A stretch of 64,000 nt of DNA from UBA5189 sp040389445 (GCA_040389445.1 JAZJZX010000008.1:1-64000), one strand, 5' to 3'; positions 15,811 through 24,961 are shown, counted from the stretch's first letter. A program made the numbers and translations. The notes: generated by a model from the sequence alone, not told the origin.

Positions 15811-17019
15811 CTATGCGCGCTTGCGCGGCAGGTCCAGGAAGGGGAGGGGCACGACCGTGGCCTCGACGCGGCCGCGCCGGCCCTCGACGGTCCACTCGAC
15901 CTGGAGCTTCGAGCCGGGAGCATCGTAGGTGGACGGGACGGACGCGAGGCCGATCGCCTGCTTGAGGATGGGGCTCCAGCCGAGGCTGGTGACCTTGCCG
16001 ACCTGGGCGCCACCGCGCGGCGCGCCGCGCGGCGCGAAGACCGGCTTGGACGATCGATCGACCGAGGCCGAGATCGCCGGCGGCAGATCCTGGGCCGAGT
16101 AGAGCCCCTCGATCCCGTACCAGTCGAGCGTGAGCCCGACGAGACGGCGCTTCGGGCCGGTGGCCGCCGCCTCGCGCTCAAGCGCCAGCTTCCCGACGAA
16201 GTCGGCCTTCCGAAGGTCGACGAGCCGGCCCAGCCCGATTTCGTACGGGGAGTAGTTCTGATCCGGGTTGAGGGCATGCCGGGCGGACGTGTAGTCGACC
16301 TCGAGGAGGATGAGCCCCGCCTCGAGCCGGACGACATCGAGGGCCAGCATCCCGGCCGGGCGAATGCCGTACGCCGCGCCGGCGTCCATCAGGGCATCCC
16401 AGGCCGCGGCCGCGTGCTCGGCGGGAATCCAGACCTCGTACCCGAGATCGCCGGTGTAGCCGGTCCGCGACACGTCGATGGCCGCGCCCGCCAGCGTGGC
16501 CCCTCGACGCCGGAAGTAGCCGAGATCCGCGAACGACTCGCCCGTGGCGGCCTCGAGGACGGCCCGCGCGAACGGTCCCTGGAGCGCCACCGCGGCGACC
16601 GCCTCGCTCTCGTCCTCGACATGGATGTCCAATCCGCGCGCGTTCATCGTCAGCCAGCGGTACTGCGGGTCGGCGGCGGTCCAGCGGTACTCGGTCTCGG
16701 CCAGCCGATGGACGGTTCCGTCGTCGATGACCTTGCCGTGCTCGTCGCACCAGGGCGTGTAGTAGACCTGCCCGACCTTGAGCTTCGTGGCGTCGCGCGT
16801 GATCACGCGATCCACGAGCCTCGGCGCGTCCAGGCCGGTCACGCGGTACTTGTAGAGTGGGCTGACATCGATGAGGGCGACCGCCTCGCGGACGGCGTTG
16901 TATTCGATGTCGTGGGCATCGGCATACACGGACGACGCGTAGTAGCCCGACCACTCGCGCCACTGCATCTTCCGATTGAGGGGCGCGGTCCGGGAATGGA
17001 ATGCGGTGCCGACGCTCAC
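15811..17019 (-). CDS. GcvT-family aminomethyltransferase-like protein
   Basis: 402 residues. GTG 17019 follows AGGAGGT closely; an upstream in-frame ATG would add 8 residues. Fold features of the folate-binding GcvT/YgfZ/dimethylglycine-dehydrogenase family are clear: EYNAVREAVALIDVSPLYK, the GTVHRL strand, SRTGYTGDLGYEVWIP, and GLGRLVDLRKADFVGK leading to the C-terminal beta-barrel. No glycine-cleavage P or H gene is adjacent, so a role in general one-carbon transfer or demethylation is as likely as glycine cleavage. Confidence 0.85.
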   Translation of the reverse strand: MSVGTAFHSRTAPLNRKMQWREWSGYYASSVYADAHDIEYNAVREAVALIDVSPLYKYRVTGLDAPRLVDRVITRDATKLKVGQVYYTPWCDEHGKVIDDGTVHRLAETEYRWTAADPQYRWLTMNARGLDIHVEDESEAVAAVALQGPFARAVLEAATGESFADLGYFRRRGATLAGAAIDVSRTGYTGDLGYEVWIPAEHAAAAWDALMDAGAAYGIRPAGMLALDVVRLEAGLILLEVDYTSARHALNPDQNYSPYEIGLGRLVDLRKADFVGKLALEREAAATGPKRRLVGLTLDWYGIEGLYSAQDLPPAISASVDRSSKPVFAPRGAPRGGAQVGKVTSLGWSPILKQAIGLASVPSTYDAPGSKLQVEWTVEGRRGRVEATVVPLPFLDLPRKRA

Positions 17020-17119
17020 GAGACCTCCTGGCTGCTGCTCCACGCCAAGTATGCAGCCGGGCGATGCTCCTCGATGCTCGGGGGCCCGTCGGGCGCAACG
17101 CAGGCGCGCCTGCCCGCTC

Positions 17120-18721
17120 TCACAGCAACGTCGGTGGTTTGGCTCCCCCGGACCTGCGCCGGCGCTTCCTCCGGTCGGCGAGCGACAGGGACACCAGCAT
17201 CAACTCGCTGACCCGGCGCTCGAACTCCGGCACTGTGGCCTCCGGGATCGTGACGCACACCTCGCGCAGGGCCGTCTCGAGCTGGTACCACAGATCACCC
17301 TTGCGGACCTCGTAGAGCGGGTACCGCGAGTTGATGATGACGCGCCGCACGCCGTCCTCCACGACCATGGCGCTCCGCAACCGCTGATCGAGCGCTCGGA
17401 TGACGACCTCGCCGATTCCGGACCGGCGCCCGGGCCCTGTGCCCGCGTGCCGGACTGGCAAGGGCTCCGCGGGGGCAGGTTCGGCGGCCCCGTCCGCAGG
17501 TTCGTCACCTCGACCCCCCTGGACATCGACGTCGGCATCGGGTGGCGGCGCGTGGGCCGGTGTGTCCAGGGTGAGCTGCCCGTCCGGACCTTCGTCGCCT
17601 GCGCCCAGGTCGCTCTCGAACAGCCTGCCCGCCTCGAGCAGCCGGAGCGCTCGAGCGAGGATTCGGCGCACCTGATCCGCCGTCCGCAGTGCGGACTGGC
17701 TGGGCGCCGCTTCCGCCTCTCGGGTCAGCCGCCGCACGATCGGTGCCAGGAGCTGGTGCAGCCGCCCCTCGACCTCACCCCACGCGGGGCTACCCCGATC
17801 CACGTCGCTCTTGTTCATCGTTACCGGCACTTGCGGCAGCTCGACCTCGCCGGCCAGCCGGTTGAGAGCCGGATGTTGCGCGGGCCCCGGGTGCCCGAAC
17901 CACTCCGGGCCGCCGATGAGACGCCCCAGGTGGTAGAGCCGGATTCCGGCCTCGGGGGCCGACGGCGGGATCGGGTCCGGCAGCAGGCCCCACCAGCCGT
18001 GGACGATCCGTCCCCCGGCACGCACCGAGATCGCGCGCCGATCCTCGATCGGCCACGCGGTCGGGATCACGGGTGCACGGTTCACGCGGACGGCCAGACG
18101 GCCATCTTCCAGGAGCGGCCGGTACGCCTCCGCGAGCCTTGCAAGGAGCCGGCGCGGGTCCAGCTTCCGGTCGACAGCGCCGATCTCGATCCGGACGTAC
18201 CCGAGCTCAAATGCCACCGGTTTGGGGCGCTCGACCAGCTCGTAGGTCCGCAGCCGACTCCGGTCGCGGTATGCGTCGTCCGCAAAGCTGTGGGCGGTCG
18301 CCTCGCCAGCGCGTCCGGCCACGACTTCGAATCGATCCCCCAGGTGGCCGATCGCCGCCTTTCCGCCCTGCCCGTACCGGCCAATCGTGTCACCTGCGCG
18401 CTTGCGTGACCCACCCCAGCGCAGGTATTCGTGCTCCAGCTCCCGGGCGCCCATCCCGGTTCCGCCTACGACCGTGAGCGCGATCGTGCCGGGCCGGACC
18501 ACCAGGTCCACTTCCAGCGGCCGGCCATTCACCCGCGAGTCAACGGCGTTGTCGACCAGCTCGAGGATCGCATCCAGTGGGGTTCGGTAGTTGGCGAAGA
18601 GTGACGCGGTCAACCGCGGGTCGATCCGTTCACGAACGACGCGACGAGTCGCGACCGGATGTCCGTGTTGGACGGGACGCGGCGCTGATATGGCACGGCG
18701 GCGAGGCGGGTCGTCTGGCAT
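17120..18721 (-). CDS. GHKL-type ATP-binding protein, unusual nucleotide site
   Basis: 533 residues. A Bergerat (Hsp90/MutL/MORC-like) ATP-binding fold occupies about residues 35-230: N-box ELVDNAVDS (54-62), motif II TVVGGTGMG (83-91) and motif III GRYGQGGKAA (114-123). In motif II the adenine-contacting Asp of DxGxG is Val85. A transducer-like middle region includes a lysine loop (TMNKSDVDRG). An acidic, Pro-rich linker lies at about 405-460 and a conserved C-terminal block ends the protein (RYPLYEVRKGDLWYQLE). ATG 18721 is supported by TACGCT at 18735-18730. It stands alone beside two toxin-antitoxin modules. Function unknown; defence or DNA repair roles occur in this fold. Confidence 0.8.
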   Translation of the reverse strand: MPDDPPRRRAISAPRPVQHGHPVATRRVVRERIDPRLTASLFANYRTPLDAILELVDNAVDSRVNGRPLEVDLVVRPGTIALTVVGGTGMGARELEHEYLRWGGSRKRAGDTIGRYGQGGKAAIGHLGDRFEVVAGRAGEATAHSFADDAYRDRSRLRTYELVERPKPVAFELGYVRIEIGAVDRKLDPRRLLARLAEAYRPLLEDGRLAVRVNRAPVIPTAWPIEDRRAISVRAGGRIVHGWWGLLPDPIPPSAPEAGIRLYHLGRLIGGPEWFGHPGPAQHPALNRLAGEVELPQVPVTMNKSDVDRGSPAWGEVEGRLHQLLAPIVRRLTREAEAAPSQSALRTADQVRRILARALRLLEAGRLFESDLGAGDEGPDGQLTLDTPAHAPPPDADVDVQGGRGDEPADGAAEPAPAEPLPVRHAGTGPGRRSGIGEVVIRALDQRLRSAMVVEDGVRRVIINSRYPLYEVRKGDLWYQLETALREVCVTIPEATVPEFERRVSELMLVSLSLADRRKRRRRSGGAKPPTLL

Positions 18722-18756
18722 CGTGGCGTAGCGTATCGCCGCGCCGTTCGGACGCG

Positions 18757-19137
18757 TCAGCCGTAGCCGAGCACGCGGACGCCCTGGATCTCGAAGTCCT
18801 GCGGGTTGCGGGTCACCACGATCGCATCGTTGAACCAGGCGACACCCGCGATGAGTGCGTCGCCCAACCGCCGAGGACTCGTCCGGCGGAGCCGCCGACG
18901 GGATGCTCCAGCCCAACGCGAAGCTTCAGGGTGCGTGGAAACGAATTCCAGGGCGTCGATGAGCTTGCCGATCGCCGCAACCTCACGCTCGCCACCCTTC
19001 GATAGCGCCTCCGCGACGACCGCATCGCAGACCAGGAGGTCATGCGGCTCACCAAACAGCTTCTGGACCACGCTGACCGCTTCGGGCCAGCCGGCCGCGT
19101 GGTCGATCAGGACCGTCGTGTCAAGGAGATACCGCAT
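18757..19137 (-). CDS. vapC: PIN-domain toxin (VapC type)
   Basis: 126 residues. PIN ribonuclease features: LLDTTVLID at the start with first acidic residue D6, then an AEALSKGG acidic motif, GDALIAGVAW and TRNPQDFEIQGV with the final aspartates. ATG 19137 lies inside the antitoxin 3-prime end (17-nt overlap), the usual VapBC arrangement. Predicted to cleave RNA (often tRNA) when the antitoxin is degraded. Confidence 0.88.
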   Translation of the reverse strand: MRYLLDTTVLIDHAAGWPEAVSVVQKLFGEPHDLLVCDAVVAEALSKGGEREVAAIGKLIDALEFVSTHPEASRWAGASRRRLRRTSPRRLGDALIAGVAWFNDAIVVTRNPQDFEIQGVRVLGYG

Positions 19138-19420
19138 CTTCTCGCTCGTCCTCGTACGGGCCCCAGATCTTCTTCTCGCGCTCGGTGTCATCTCGGAGTT
19201 CGCGCAAGATCTCGAGCGTCTCCTCCGGCGTGCTGCCCCAGGCATCGGAGTCCTTGAGCGCCCCGGCGTACTTCTCCCAGACCATCCGGGCATTGTCGCG
19301 GCGGACCTGTTTCGCGACGAGGTCGGCGATGTAGCGGCTTCGACCACGCGGACCGGCGACGGCATCGACGAGAGCGAGTGTTTCCTCGGGCAGCGTGACG
19401 TTGGTTCGAACAAGGGCCAT
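19121..19420 (-). CDS. Ribbon-helix-helix antitoxin (VapB type)
   Basis: 99 residues. The N-terminal RHH DNA-binding unit is VRTNVTLPEETLALVDAVAG followed by GPRGRSRYIADLV. The C-terminal acidic tail (EKKIWGPYEDEREDA) would wrap the toxin. ATG 19420; a perfect inverted repeat at 19431-19455 lies just upstream over the promoter, so the complex probably represses itself. Confidence 0.85.
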   Translation of the reverse strand: MALVRTNVTLPEETLALVDAVAGPRGRSRYIADLVAKQVRRDNARMVWEKYAGALKDSDAWGSTPEETLEILRELRDDTEREKKIWGPYEDEREDAVSP

Positions 19421-19430
19421 CGTCGTGTCT

Positions 19431-19457
19431 CCGTGTGCATTACCTTCACACACGGTA
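19431..19457 (-). promoter_or_regulatory. Operator-promoter of the first toxin-antitoxin module
   Basis: CCGTGTG (19431-19437), 11-nt spacer, CACACGG (19449-19455): a perfect 7-bp inverted repeat. It overlaps a minus-strand -10 candidate TACCGT (19457-19452). The start codon is at 19420. Confidence 0.55.
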
Positions 19458-19493
19458 GCACACGCCAGGTCCGGCGCATGACGGGGCGGCGAA

Positions 19494-19877
19494 TCAGTCG
19501 TACCGCAGGACCCGGATGCCCTGTCGCTCGAAGTCCCGCGGGTTCCTCGTGACGAGGGTTGCATCGAGGCTCCAGGCCGTCGCGGCGATGAGCGCGTCGG
19601 CCAGGCTTCGTGCCCCGGGAGCGGAGCGGCCGCTCCGTCTGGCGTCGCCGGCCCACTGAGCGCCCTCGGGAGCGAGCGCGATGTATTCGAGCGCATCGAG
19701 GACGCCTCGGATCACCCGTCGCTCGGTCTCACCACCGCCGGACATTGCCTCGCAGGTGATCACGTCACACGTGAACAGCGCGCCACGCTCTCCGAACAGG
19801 CGATCCACCAGGGCAGTCGCGCCATCGCGTCCATTGGCGAAGTCGAGCAGGACGGTTGTGTCCAGGAGGTAGTTCAT
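19494..19877 (-). CDS. vapC: PIN-domain toxin (VapC type), second module
   Basis: 127 residues, similar to the toxin at 18757 in size and motif order: LLDTTVLLDFANG (first Asp 6), CEAMSGGG, ADALIAATAW and TRNPRDFERQGIRVLRYD. ATG 19877 overlaps the antitoxin stop as ATGA. The conserved C-terminal pattern shared with the first toxin (NPxDFExQGxRVLxY) points to a local duplication followed by divergence. Confidence 0.88.
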   Translation of the reverse strand: MNYLLDTTVLLDFANGRDGATALVDRLFGERGALFTCDVITCEAMSGGGETERRVIRGVLDALEYIALAPEGAQWAGDARRSGRSAPGARSLADALIAATAWSLDATLVTRNPRDFERQGIRVLRYD

Positions 19878-20143
19878 CGATCCGCACGCGGATCCGAAGC
19901 CCATGGATCCCGCCCCCCCGAGCGCAGCTCATCGACGAACCGAATGATCTCCTCGCCGGATCGTGATTCGGATGTACCAACCAAGGCGCCGCGGGCGTTG
20001 GCGAGGGCACCGCGCAGCCGTTCTCGGTGCAATTCGTGCTGGGCCGCCCGAGCCAGAAAGCCGCTCCGTCCCCGAGGCCCGACCAGGTTGTCGATCTCGG
20101 ACATCAGGGCATCGGGGAGCGAGATCGTTGTGCGCGTCGTCAT
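19874..20143 (-). CDS. Ribbon-helix-helix antitoxin (VapB type), second module
   Basis: 89 residues. RHH segment TTRTTISLPDALMSEIDNLV then GPRGRSGFLARAA, with the GPRGRS turn identical to the other antitoxin. Acidic/Arg tail at the C-terminus. ATG 20143 is preferred over an upstream ATG at 20224 because the latter would put coding sequence over the promoter/operator at 20166-20188. Confidence 0.85.
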   Translation of the reverse strand: MTTRTTISLPDALMSEIDNLVGPRGRSGFLARAAQHELHRERLRGALANARGALVGTSESRSGEEIIRFVDELRSGGRDPWASDPRADR

Positions 20144-20165
20144 CGTCGGTGTCCTCGCTGCGAAT

Positions 20166-20188
20166 GAGTATGCATTTGGATCATACTC
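20166..20188 (-). promoter_or_regulatory. Operator-promoter of the second toxin-antitoxin module
   Basis: GAGTATG (20166-20172), 9-nt spacer, CATACTC (20182-20188): a perfect 7-bp inverted repeat. The minus-strand -10 TATGAT (20185-20180) lies inside it. The sequence is unrelated to the operator of the first module, so the two antitoxins probably do not cross-repress. Confidence 0.6.
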
Positions 20189-20321
20189 TGGTCCCGAGAC
20201 AGCAAGGTGCACCGCGAGGCGCAACGCCCGGCGCGCCCGGCGGGACGCCGATTAGACTGCATGGAGTTCATGCAGGCTGGATAGGCGGCGCGGGTCCGGC
20301 GACGCGGTAAACGAGGGGCGT

Positions 20322-21956
20322 GTGGCACAGCGGTACGACGCGGTCATCATCGGTGGTGGCCACAACGGACTCATCTCGGCAGCGTATCTCGCGCGCGCCG
20401 GAATGAAGACGCTCGTACTGGAGAAGCGACACCTGCTCGGGGGCGCGGCGGTCACCGAGGAGATCTTCCCGGGCTTCCGCTTCTCGGTCTTCAGCTACGT
20501 CGTCTCGCTCCTTCGGCCCGAGATCATCCGCGAGCTGAACCTGCCGGCCCACGGCCTCGACATCCTGCCGCTCGACGGCACCTTCACGCCGCTCCACGAG
20601 GGCGAGGGACCGAAGGGCGCCAACGGCAAGTCCACCGGCGACTACCTGTGGCGCGTCAACGACCACGGACGGACCGTCCGGGAGCTCCGCCGCTGGTCGA
20701 AGAACGACGCCGAGGCGTACGAGGAATACGGCCAGCTCATGGTGGATATGGCCCGCTTCATCAAGCCGATCCTCGGCATCGTGCCACCGGACCCGGCCTC
20801 GCTCGACCCGCGGCCACTCCTCCCGCTCGGCGGTCTGGCCCGGTCGTTCCAGAAGCTGACCCAGCGCCAGCAGGCCGTGTTCGTCCAGCTCATGACGATG
20901 TCGGCGTCCGACTTTCTCGACCAGTGGTTCGAGACGGATCCGCTCAAGGCCACGATGGCCGCGTCCGGGATCATCGGCACGTACCAGGGTGTCAAGAGCC
21001 CCGGCACGGCGTATGTCCTGCTCCACCACTACATGGGCGAGATCGATGGCGCCTTCCGTGCCTGGGGTATCCCGAAGGGCGGCACCGGCGGCATCTCCAA
21101 CGCGATCGGATCGGCGGCGCGGTCGCTGGGAGTGGAGATCCGGCTCGAGGCGCCGGTGGCGCGGATCGCCGTTCGCGATGGCCGGGCCACGGGCGTCGTC
21201 CTCGAATCCGGGGAGGAGATCGCGGCCGACGCCGTTCTTTCGTCGGTGGACAGCCGCCGGACCTTCATCGACCTCGTGGAGCCCGGCACGCTCGATGCCG
21301 ACTTCGAGGCCGAGGTCAAGCGATTCAAGTTCCGGGGCTCGTCCGGCAAGGTGAACATGGCCCTCGACGGCCTGCCGAACTTCACCGCCCTGCCCGGCCC
21401 CGGCGAGCACCTGCGCGGCGCGATCTCCATCAGCCCGTCCATCGACGACATGGAGCGGGCCTACGACGACGCGAAGTACGGGCACTGGAGCCGGAAGCCG
21501 TACATCGACATCATCATCCCGACGCTCGTGGATCCCGGCATGGCCCCGCCCGGCAAGCACGTCATGAGCTGCTTCGTCCAGTACGCGCCGTACCACCTGG
21601 ATCCGTCGCTCGGGACCTGGGATGAGAACCGCGAGGCGTTCGGCGACGCGGTGGTGGACCGGATTTCCGAATTCGCGCCCGACCTCAAGTCGAAGATCCT
21701 CCATCGGAACGTCCAGACGCCGCTGGACATCGAGCGGACGACGGGCCTGACCGAGGGCAACATCTTCCAGGGCGAGCTATCGCTCGAGCAGCTCTTCTTC
21801 AGCCGCCCGGTTCCCGGCTGGGCGCGCTTCCGGACCCCGGTCCGCGACCTCTGGCTGTGCGGGTCGGCCACGCATCCCGGCGGCGGGATCATGGGCGCCA
21901 ACGGCCGCATCGCGGCGATGGAACTGCTGCGCTCGCGTGGAAGGAAGATCGCCTGA
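20322..21956 (+). CDS. FAD-dependent oxidoreductase, phytoene-dehydrogenase-like
   Basis: 544 residues. N-terminal dinucleotide-binding VIIGGGHNGLISAAYLARAG with the acidic end in LVLEKRHLLGG, and a C-terminal FAD motif LWLCGSATHPGGGIMGANG. This is the COG1233 / PYROXD2-like branch rather than a carotenoid enzyme with known neighbours; no carotenoid genes are nearby. Start GTG 20322 with GAGGGG just upstream. TAGACT at about 20253 is a possible -10. Its stop overlaps the next, paralogous gene (TGATG). Confidence 0.85.
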   Translation: MAQRYDAVIIGGGHNGLISAAYLARAGMKTLVLEKRHLLGGAAVTEEIFPGFRFSVFSYVVSLLRPEIIRELNLPAHGLDILPLDGTFTPLHEGEGPKGANGKSTGDYLWRVNDHGRTVRELRRWSKNDAEAYEEYGQLMVDMARFIKPILGIVPPDPASLDPRPLLPLGGLARSFQKLTQRQQAVFVQLMTMSASDFLDQWFETDPLKATMAASGIIGTYQGVKSPGTAYVLLHHYMGEIDGAFRAWGIPKGGTGGISNAIGSAARSLGVEIRLEAPVARIAVRDGRATGVVLESGEEIAADAVLSSVDSRRTFIDLVEPGTLDADFEAEVKRFKFRGSSGKVNMALDGLPNFTALPGPGEHLRGAISISPSIDDMERAYDDAKYGHWSRKPYIDIIIPTLVDPGMAPPGKHVMSCFVQYAPYHLDPSLGTWDENREAFGDAVVDRISEFAPDLKSKILHRNVQTPLDIERTTGLTEGNIFQGELSLEQLFFSRPVPGWARFRTPVRDLWLCGSATHPGGGIMGANGRIAAMELLRSRGRKIA

Positions 21957-23578
21957 TGGCGGCGACCAGGCCAGCGGCCCCCTGGGACGCGATCGTCATC
22001 GGGGCCGGACACAACGCGCTCGTCACGGCCGCGTACCTCGCAAAGGGCGGGCTCCGGACGCTGGTCCTGGAGCGGCGCGATCGTGTCGGTGGCGCCGCGG
22101 ACACCGCAGAACTGGGGCCGGGGATCAGGGTTCCGGCGCTCGCCCACACGGTGGGCCGCCTCCGCCCGTCGGTGCATCGCGATCTGAACCTCAAGCAGCA
22201 CGGGCTGGCGCTCATGGCCCCGGACGTGCGAGCCTTCGCTCCGTCGCCGGACGGGTCGGCGGTCGTCCTCTGGAGCGATGTGGCGAGGACCGCCGAGGGG
22301 CTTCGGGCCCGATCTGCCGCGGATGCCGATGCCTACGCCGGCTTCGATCGCCTGGTCCGCTCGATGGGCAAGTTCCTCGATGAACTCGGACGTGGGGCGC
22401 CGCCGGACATCGATGCGCCGGGGATCGGCGACGCGCTCACCGGTCTGAAACTGGGCCGGGCGTTCCGCGGCCTCGGCAAGCACGACTCGCGGACGATCCT
22501 GCGCATCCTGCCGATGGCCGTGGCGGATCTCGTGGCAGAGGCATTCGAGACGGACGCCGTCCGTGCCGCCATCGCGTGGCGGGGCGTTCGATACTGCTCG
22601 GTCGGTCCGTGGTCGGCCGGGACAGCCGCGATGCTTCTCATGGATTCGGCGGGCAACGACGGCGGCGCGGCCGGCGAGACGGTCTACGCCCGCGGCGGCC
22701 CTGGTGCGCTGTCGGCAGCGCTCGCGTCCGCGGCCCGGGCGGCCGGCGCCGAGATCCGAACCGGTGCCGAGGTCGCGGCCATCACCTCGAAGGACGGACG
22801 GGCAACCGGCGTCGTCCTGACCTCGGGCGAGGAGATCACCGCGCGGGCGATCGTGTCCGGTGCTGACCCGAAACGGACGATGGTCGATCTCGTGGACCCC
22901 GTGGCGCTCGGGCCGTCGCTCGGCTGGCGGGCCGGCAACATCCGGACGCCCGGTGTCGTCGCCAAGGTCAACCTGGCGCTCAAGGGCCTGCCGGCGTTCC
23001 CGGCCGCCGGCGGGGACGGGGATGTGCTGCTCCGCGGCCGCATCGTCGTCGCCCCCGGGATCGACGCCGTGGAGCGGGCCTTCGACGCCTCGAAATATGG
23101 TCGTGCTTCGGAAATCCCGATCCTCGAGGCCACCATCCCGTCGCTGGTGGATCCGACGCTCGTCGACGGCGCGCGAACCGGCACGCAGGTCATGAGCGTC
23201 ATCGCCCAGTACGCCCCGTACACGCTCCGGGAGGCGGAGTGGGGAACGCAAGCCGATGCCTTTGGGGATGCCGTGATCCGGACGCTCGAATCCGTGGCGC
23301 CGGGGATCGGCAACCTGATCACGCATCGACAGGTCCTCACGCCCGTCGACCTCGAGCGCGACTACGGGCTGACCGGCGGTCATCCGCTCCACGCGGAACC
23401 GGGCCTCGACCAGTTCTACCTTTGGCGCCCGCTGCTCGGGCATGCCCGGTACCGGATCGGCGGACTCGAAGGTCTGTACCTGTGCGGCTCCGGGGCCCAT
23501 CCCGGTGGCGGCATCACCGGCGGCCCGGGCCAGAACGCCGCCCGCGAGATCCTCTCGGACGCGAAGCGGCGACGGTAG
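21956..23578 (+). CDS. FAD-dependent oxidoreductase, paralogue of the preceding gene
   Basis: 540 residues, same family and domain order: IVIGAGHNALVTAAYLAKGG, LVLERRDRVGGAA, mid-protein PWSAGTAAMLLMDSAG and C-terminal LYLCGSGAHPGGGITGGPG. ATG 21956 shares its A with the previous TGA. The pair looks like an ancient tandem duplication. Co-translation suggests they act as a heteromer or in successive oxidations; the substrate is unknown. Confidence 0.85.
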   Translation: MAATRPAAPWDAIVIGAGHNALVTAAYLAKGGLRTLVLERRDRVGGAADTAELGPGIRVPALAHTVGRLRPSVHRDLNLKQHGLALMAPDVRAFAPSPDGSAVVLWSDVARTAEGLRARSAADADAYAGFDRLVRSMGKFLDELGRGAPPDIDAPGIGDALTGLKLGRAFRGLGKHDSRTILRILPMAVADLVAEAFETDAVRAAIAWRGVRYCSVGPWSAGTAAMLLMDSAGNDGGAAGETVYARGGPGALSAALASAARAAGAEIRTGAEVAAITSKDGRATGVVLTSGEEITARAIVSGADPKRTMVDLVDPVALGPSLGWRAGNIRTPGVVAKVNLALKGLPAFPAAGGDGDVLLRGRIVVAPGIDAVERAFDASKYGRASEIPILEATIPSLVDPTLVDGARTGTQVMSVIAQYAPYTLREAEWGTQADAFGDAVIRTLESVAPGIGNLITHRQVLTPVDLERDYGLTGGHPLHAEPGLDQFYLWRPLLGHARYRIGGLEGLYLCGSGAHPGGGITGGPGQNAAREILSDAKRRR

Positions 23579-23627
23579 AAACGCGGCACTGGCGTCACCT
23601 GGGCGGCACCGTCACCGTCCGAAGCTC

Positions 23628-24767
23628 GTGATCCCCCGCCTCGATCGCCTGCTGATCGCCCTCTGCTCATTCGCGATTGTGGCTGCGGCGTGCTCCCAGG
23701 ACAGCCCGTCGATGGTGCCGGCATCCCCCGAACCAGCAACGACCACGTCCGATTCTCCGATCGACTCGATCGATCCGGGCTGGACCCGGGTCGATCTCGG
23801 GGCGCCGCCCAACGTCTCGCTGACCGGGGCCTACGCCGGTCCGCAGGGACTCGTGATCACGGCCGGCGTGTACGGCGCAACCGGCTCCGAGGGATTCACG
23901 TGGACGTCGGCGGATGCTCGAACGTGGACATTCTCGACAACCCCCGGGCCAATGGCGCCGTCGATCGGCGCCTCGATCGGCGACCTCGAGGTCATGGTTG
24001 GAGCAGGCGAGACCTCGCGTTGTGCTCATCCGTTCGGTGAGACGACCTGGGCTCGGCGCGCCGGGGGTCCCTGGCTGGCGGCGCCGTTCCAGATCCTGTT
24101 CTGCGCCGGTGGCGCTCCGCAACTTGCGGCCGGCGGCGGCCGGTTCGTGGTCGCCGGATCAGGAACCGGGGATCAACCGTTCGCGTGGTGGTCCGTCGAC
24201 GGTCTGGTGTGGCATGACGTGCCGCCGCCCGCCGATCCGTTCCCGCTGGTGCGGGGCCTGACCTGGGACGGCGGCATGTTCTGGATGGTGGCGAGGGGCG
24301 AATCCGACGTGCTGGTCCGCACCAGCCTCGACGGCGTGTCGTGGACGTCCTGGTCGATCCTCGCAGGCACAGCCAGGGCCGATCCGATCGCCCTCCTTCC
24401 CCTGGACGGGCGACCGATCCTCGTCACCGGGGGTGCCAGGGCGAACGTCTCGAGGCTCGTGGTCAACGGAGGCGCGCCGGTCGCTCTCGATCGCAATCCG
24501 TTGGGCGAGGATCCTGAATGGGGGTTGGGATTTGCATCGACATCGGGCCGGCTCTATCTCAATCTCCGGACGGCTGCGGGACCATTGCTCATGACGTCAA
24601 GGGACGGTACGCGATGGGACATCGTCGACTTGCCGCCGCTCAAAGGCTTCTTCGTGGCTGGACTCGCCGACGACGGAACGAACCTTCTCATCGTCGGTGG
24701 CGTCGAGGATCCTGTCGGGAGTACGACGGGGTCCAGCTGGATCGGCACAAGTCCTTCGTCCAGGTAG
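23628..24767 (+). CDS. Lipoprotein with sialidase/BNR-like repeats
   Basis: 379 residues from GTG 23628, which begins a lipoprotein signal (LLIALCSFAIVAAAC). Linker to about 50, then repeating propeller-like blades with Trp/Ser patterns such as FTWTSADARTWTFS, AWWSVDGLVWHDV and RTSLDGVSWTSW. This is typical of BNR/Asp-box beta-propellers. Extracytoplasmic; ligand unknown. Confidence 0.75.
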   Translation: MIPRLDRLLIALCSFAIVAAACSQDSPSMVPASPEPATTTSDSPIDSIDPGWTRVDLGAPPNVSLTGAYAGPQGLVITAGVYGATGSEGFTWTSADARTWTFSTTPGPMAPSIGASIGDLEVMVGAGETSRCAHPFGETTWARRAGGPWLAAPFQILFCAGGAPQLAAGGGRFVVAGSGTGDQPFAWWSVDGLVWHDVPPPADPFPLVRGLTWDGGMFWMVARGESDVLVRTSLDGVSWTSWSILAGTARADPIALLPLDGRPILVTGGARANVSRLVVNGGAPVALDRNPLGEDPEWGLGFASTSGRLYLNLRTAAGPLLMTSRDGTRWDIVDLPPLKGFFVAGLADDGTNLLIVGGVEDPVGSTTGSSWIGTSPSSR

Positions 24768-24961
24768 GCCCAAACGAGCCTTTCAGACCCCACCTTCGGA
24801 TGAACGCGTGACCGAGTTCGTCGACTCGACCTCCGCGTCCGTCGCCGGGTCAGGCTCGCGCGGGACGCAGCCGGCGCCAGGATGCGCGCGGATCTGCCGA
24901 GCGCCGTGGGCGCCAACTCAGCCGGTCGGTCCAGCCGATTGCTGCTTCCCTGCGCGACCGA

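Noticed and set aside
15411..15965. Possible plus-strand gene in the 15.2-15.8 kb gap
   Set aside because: No RBS or promoter, no recognisable domain, and its end runs through a tandem repeat into the GcvT-like gene.
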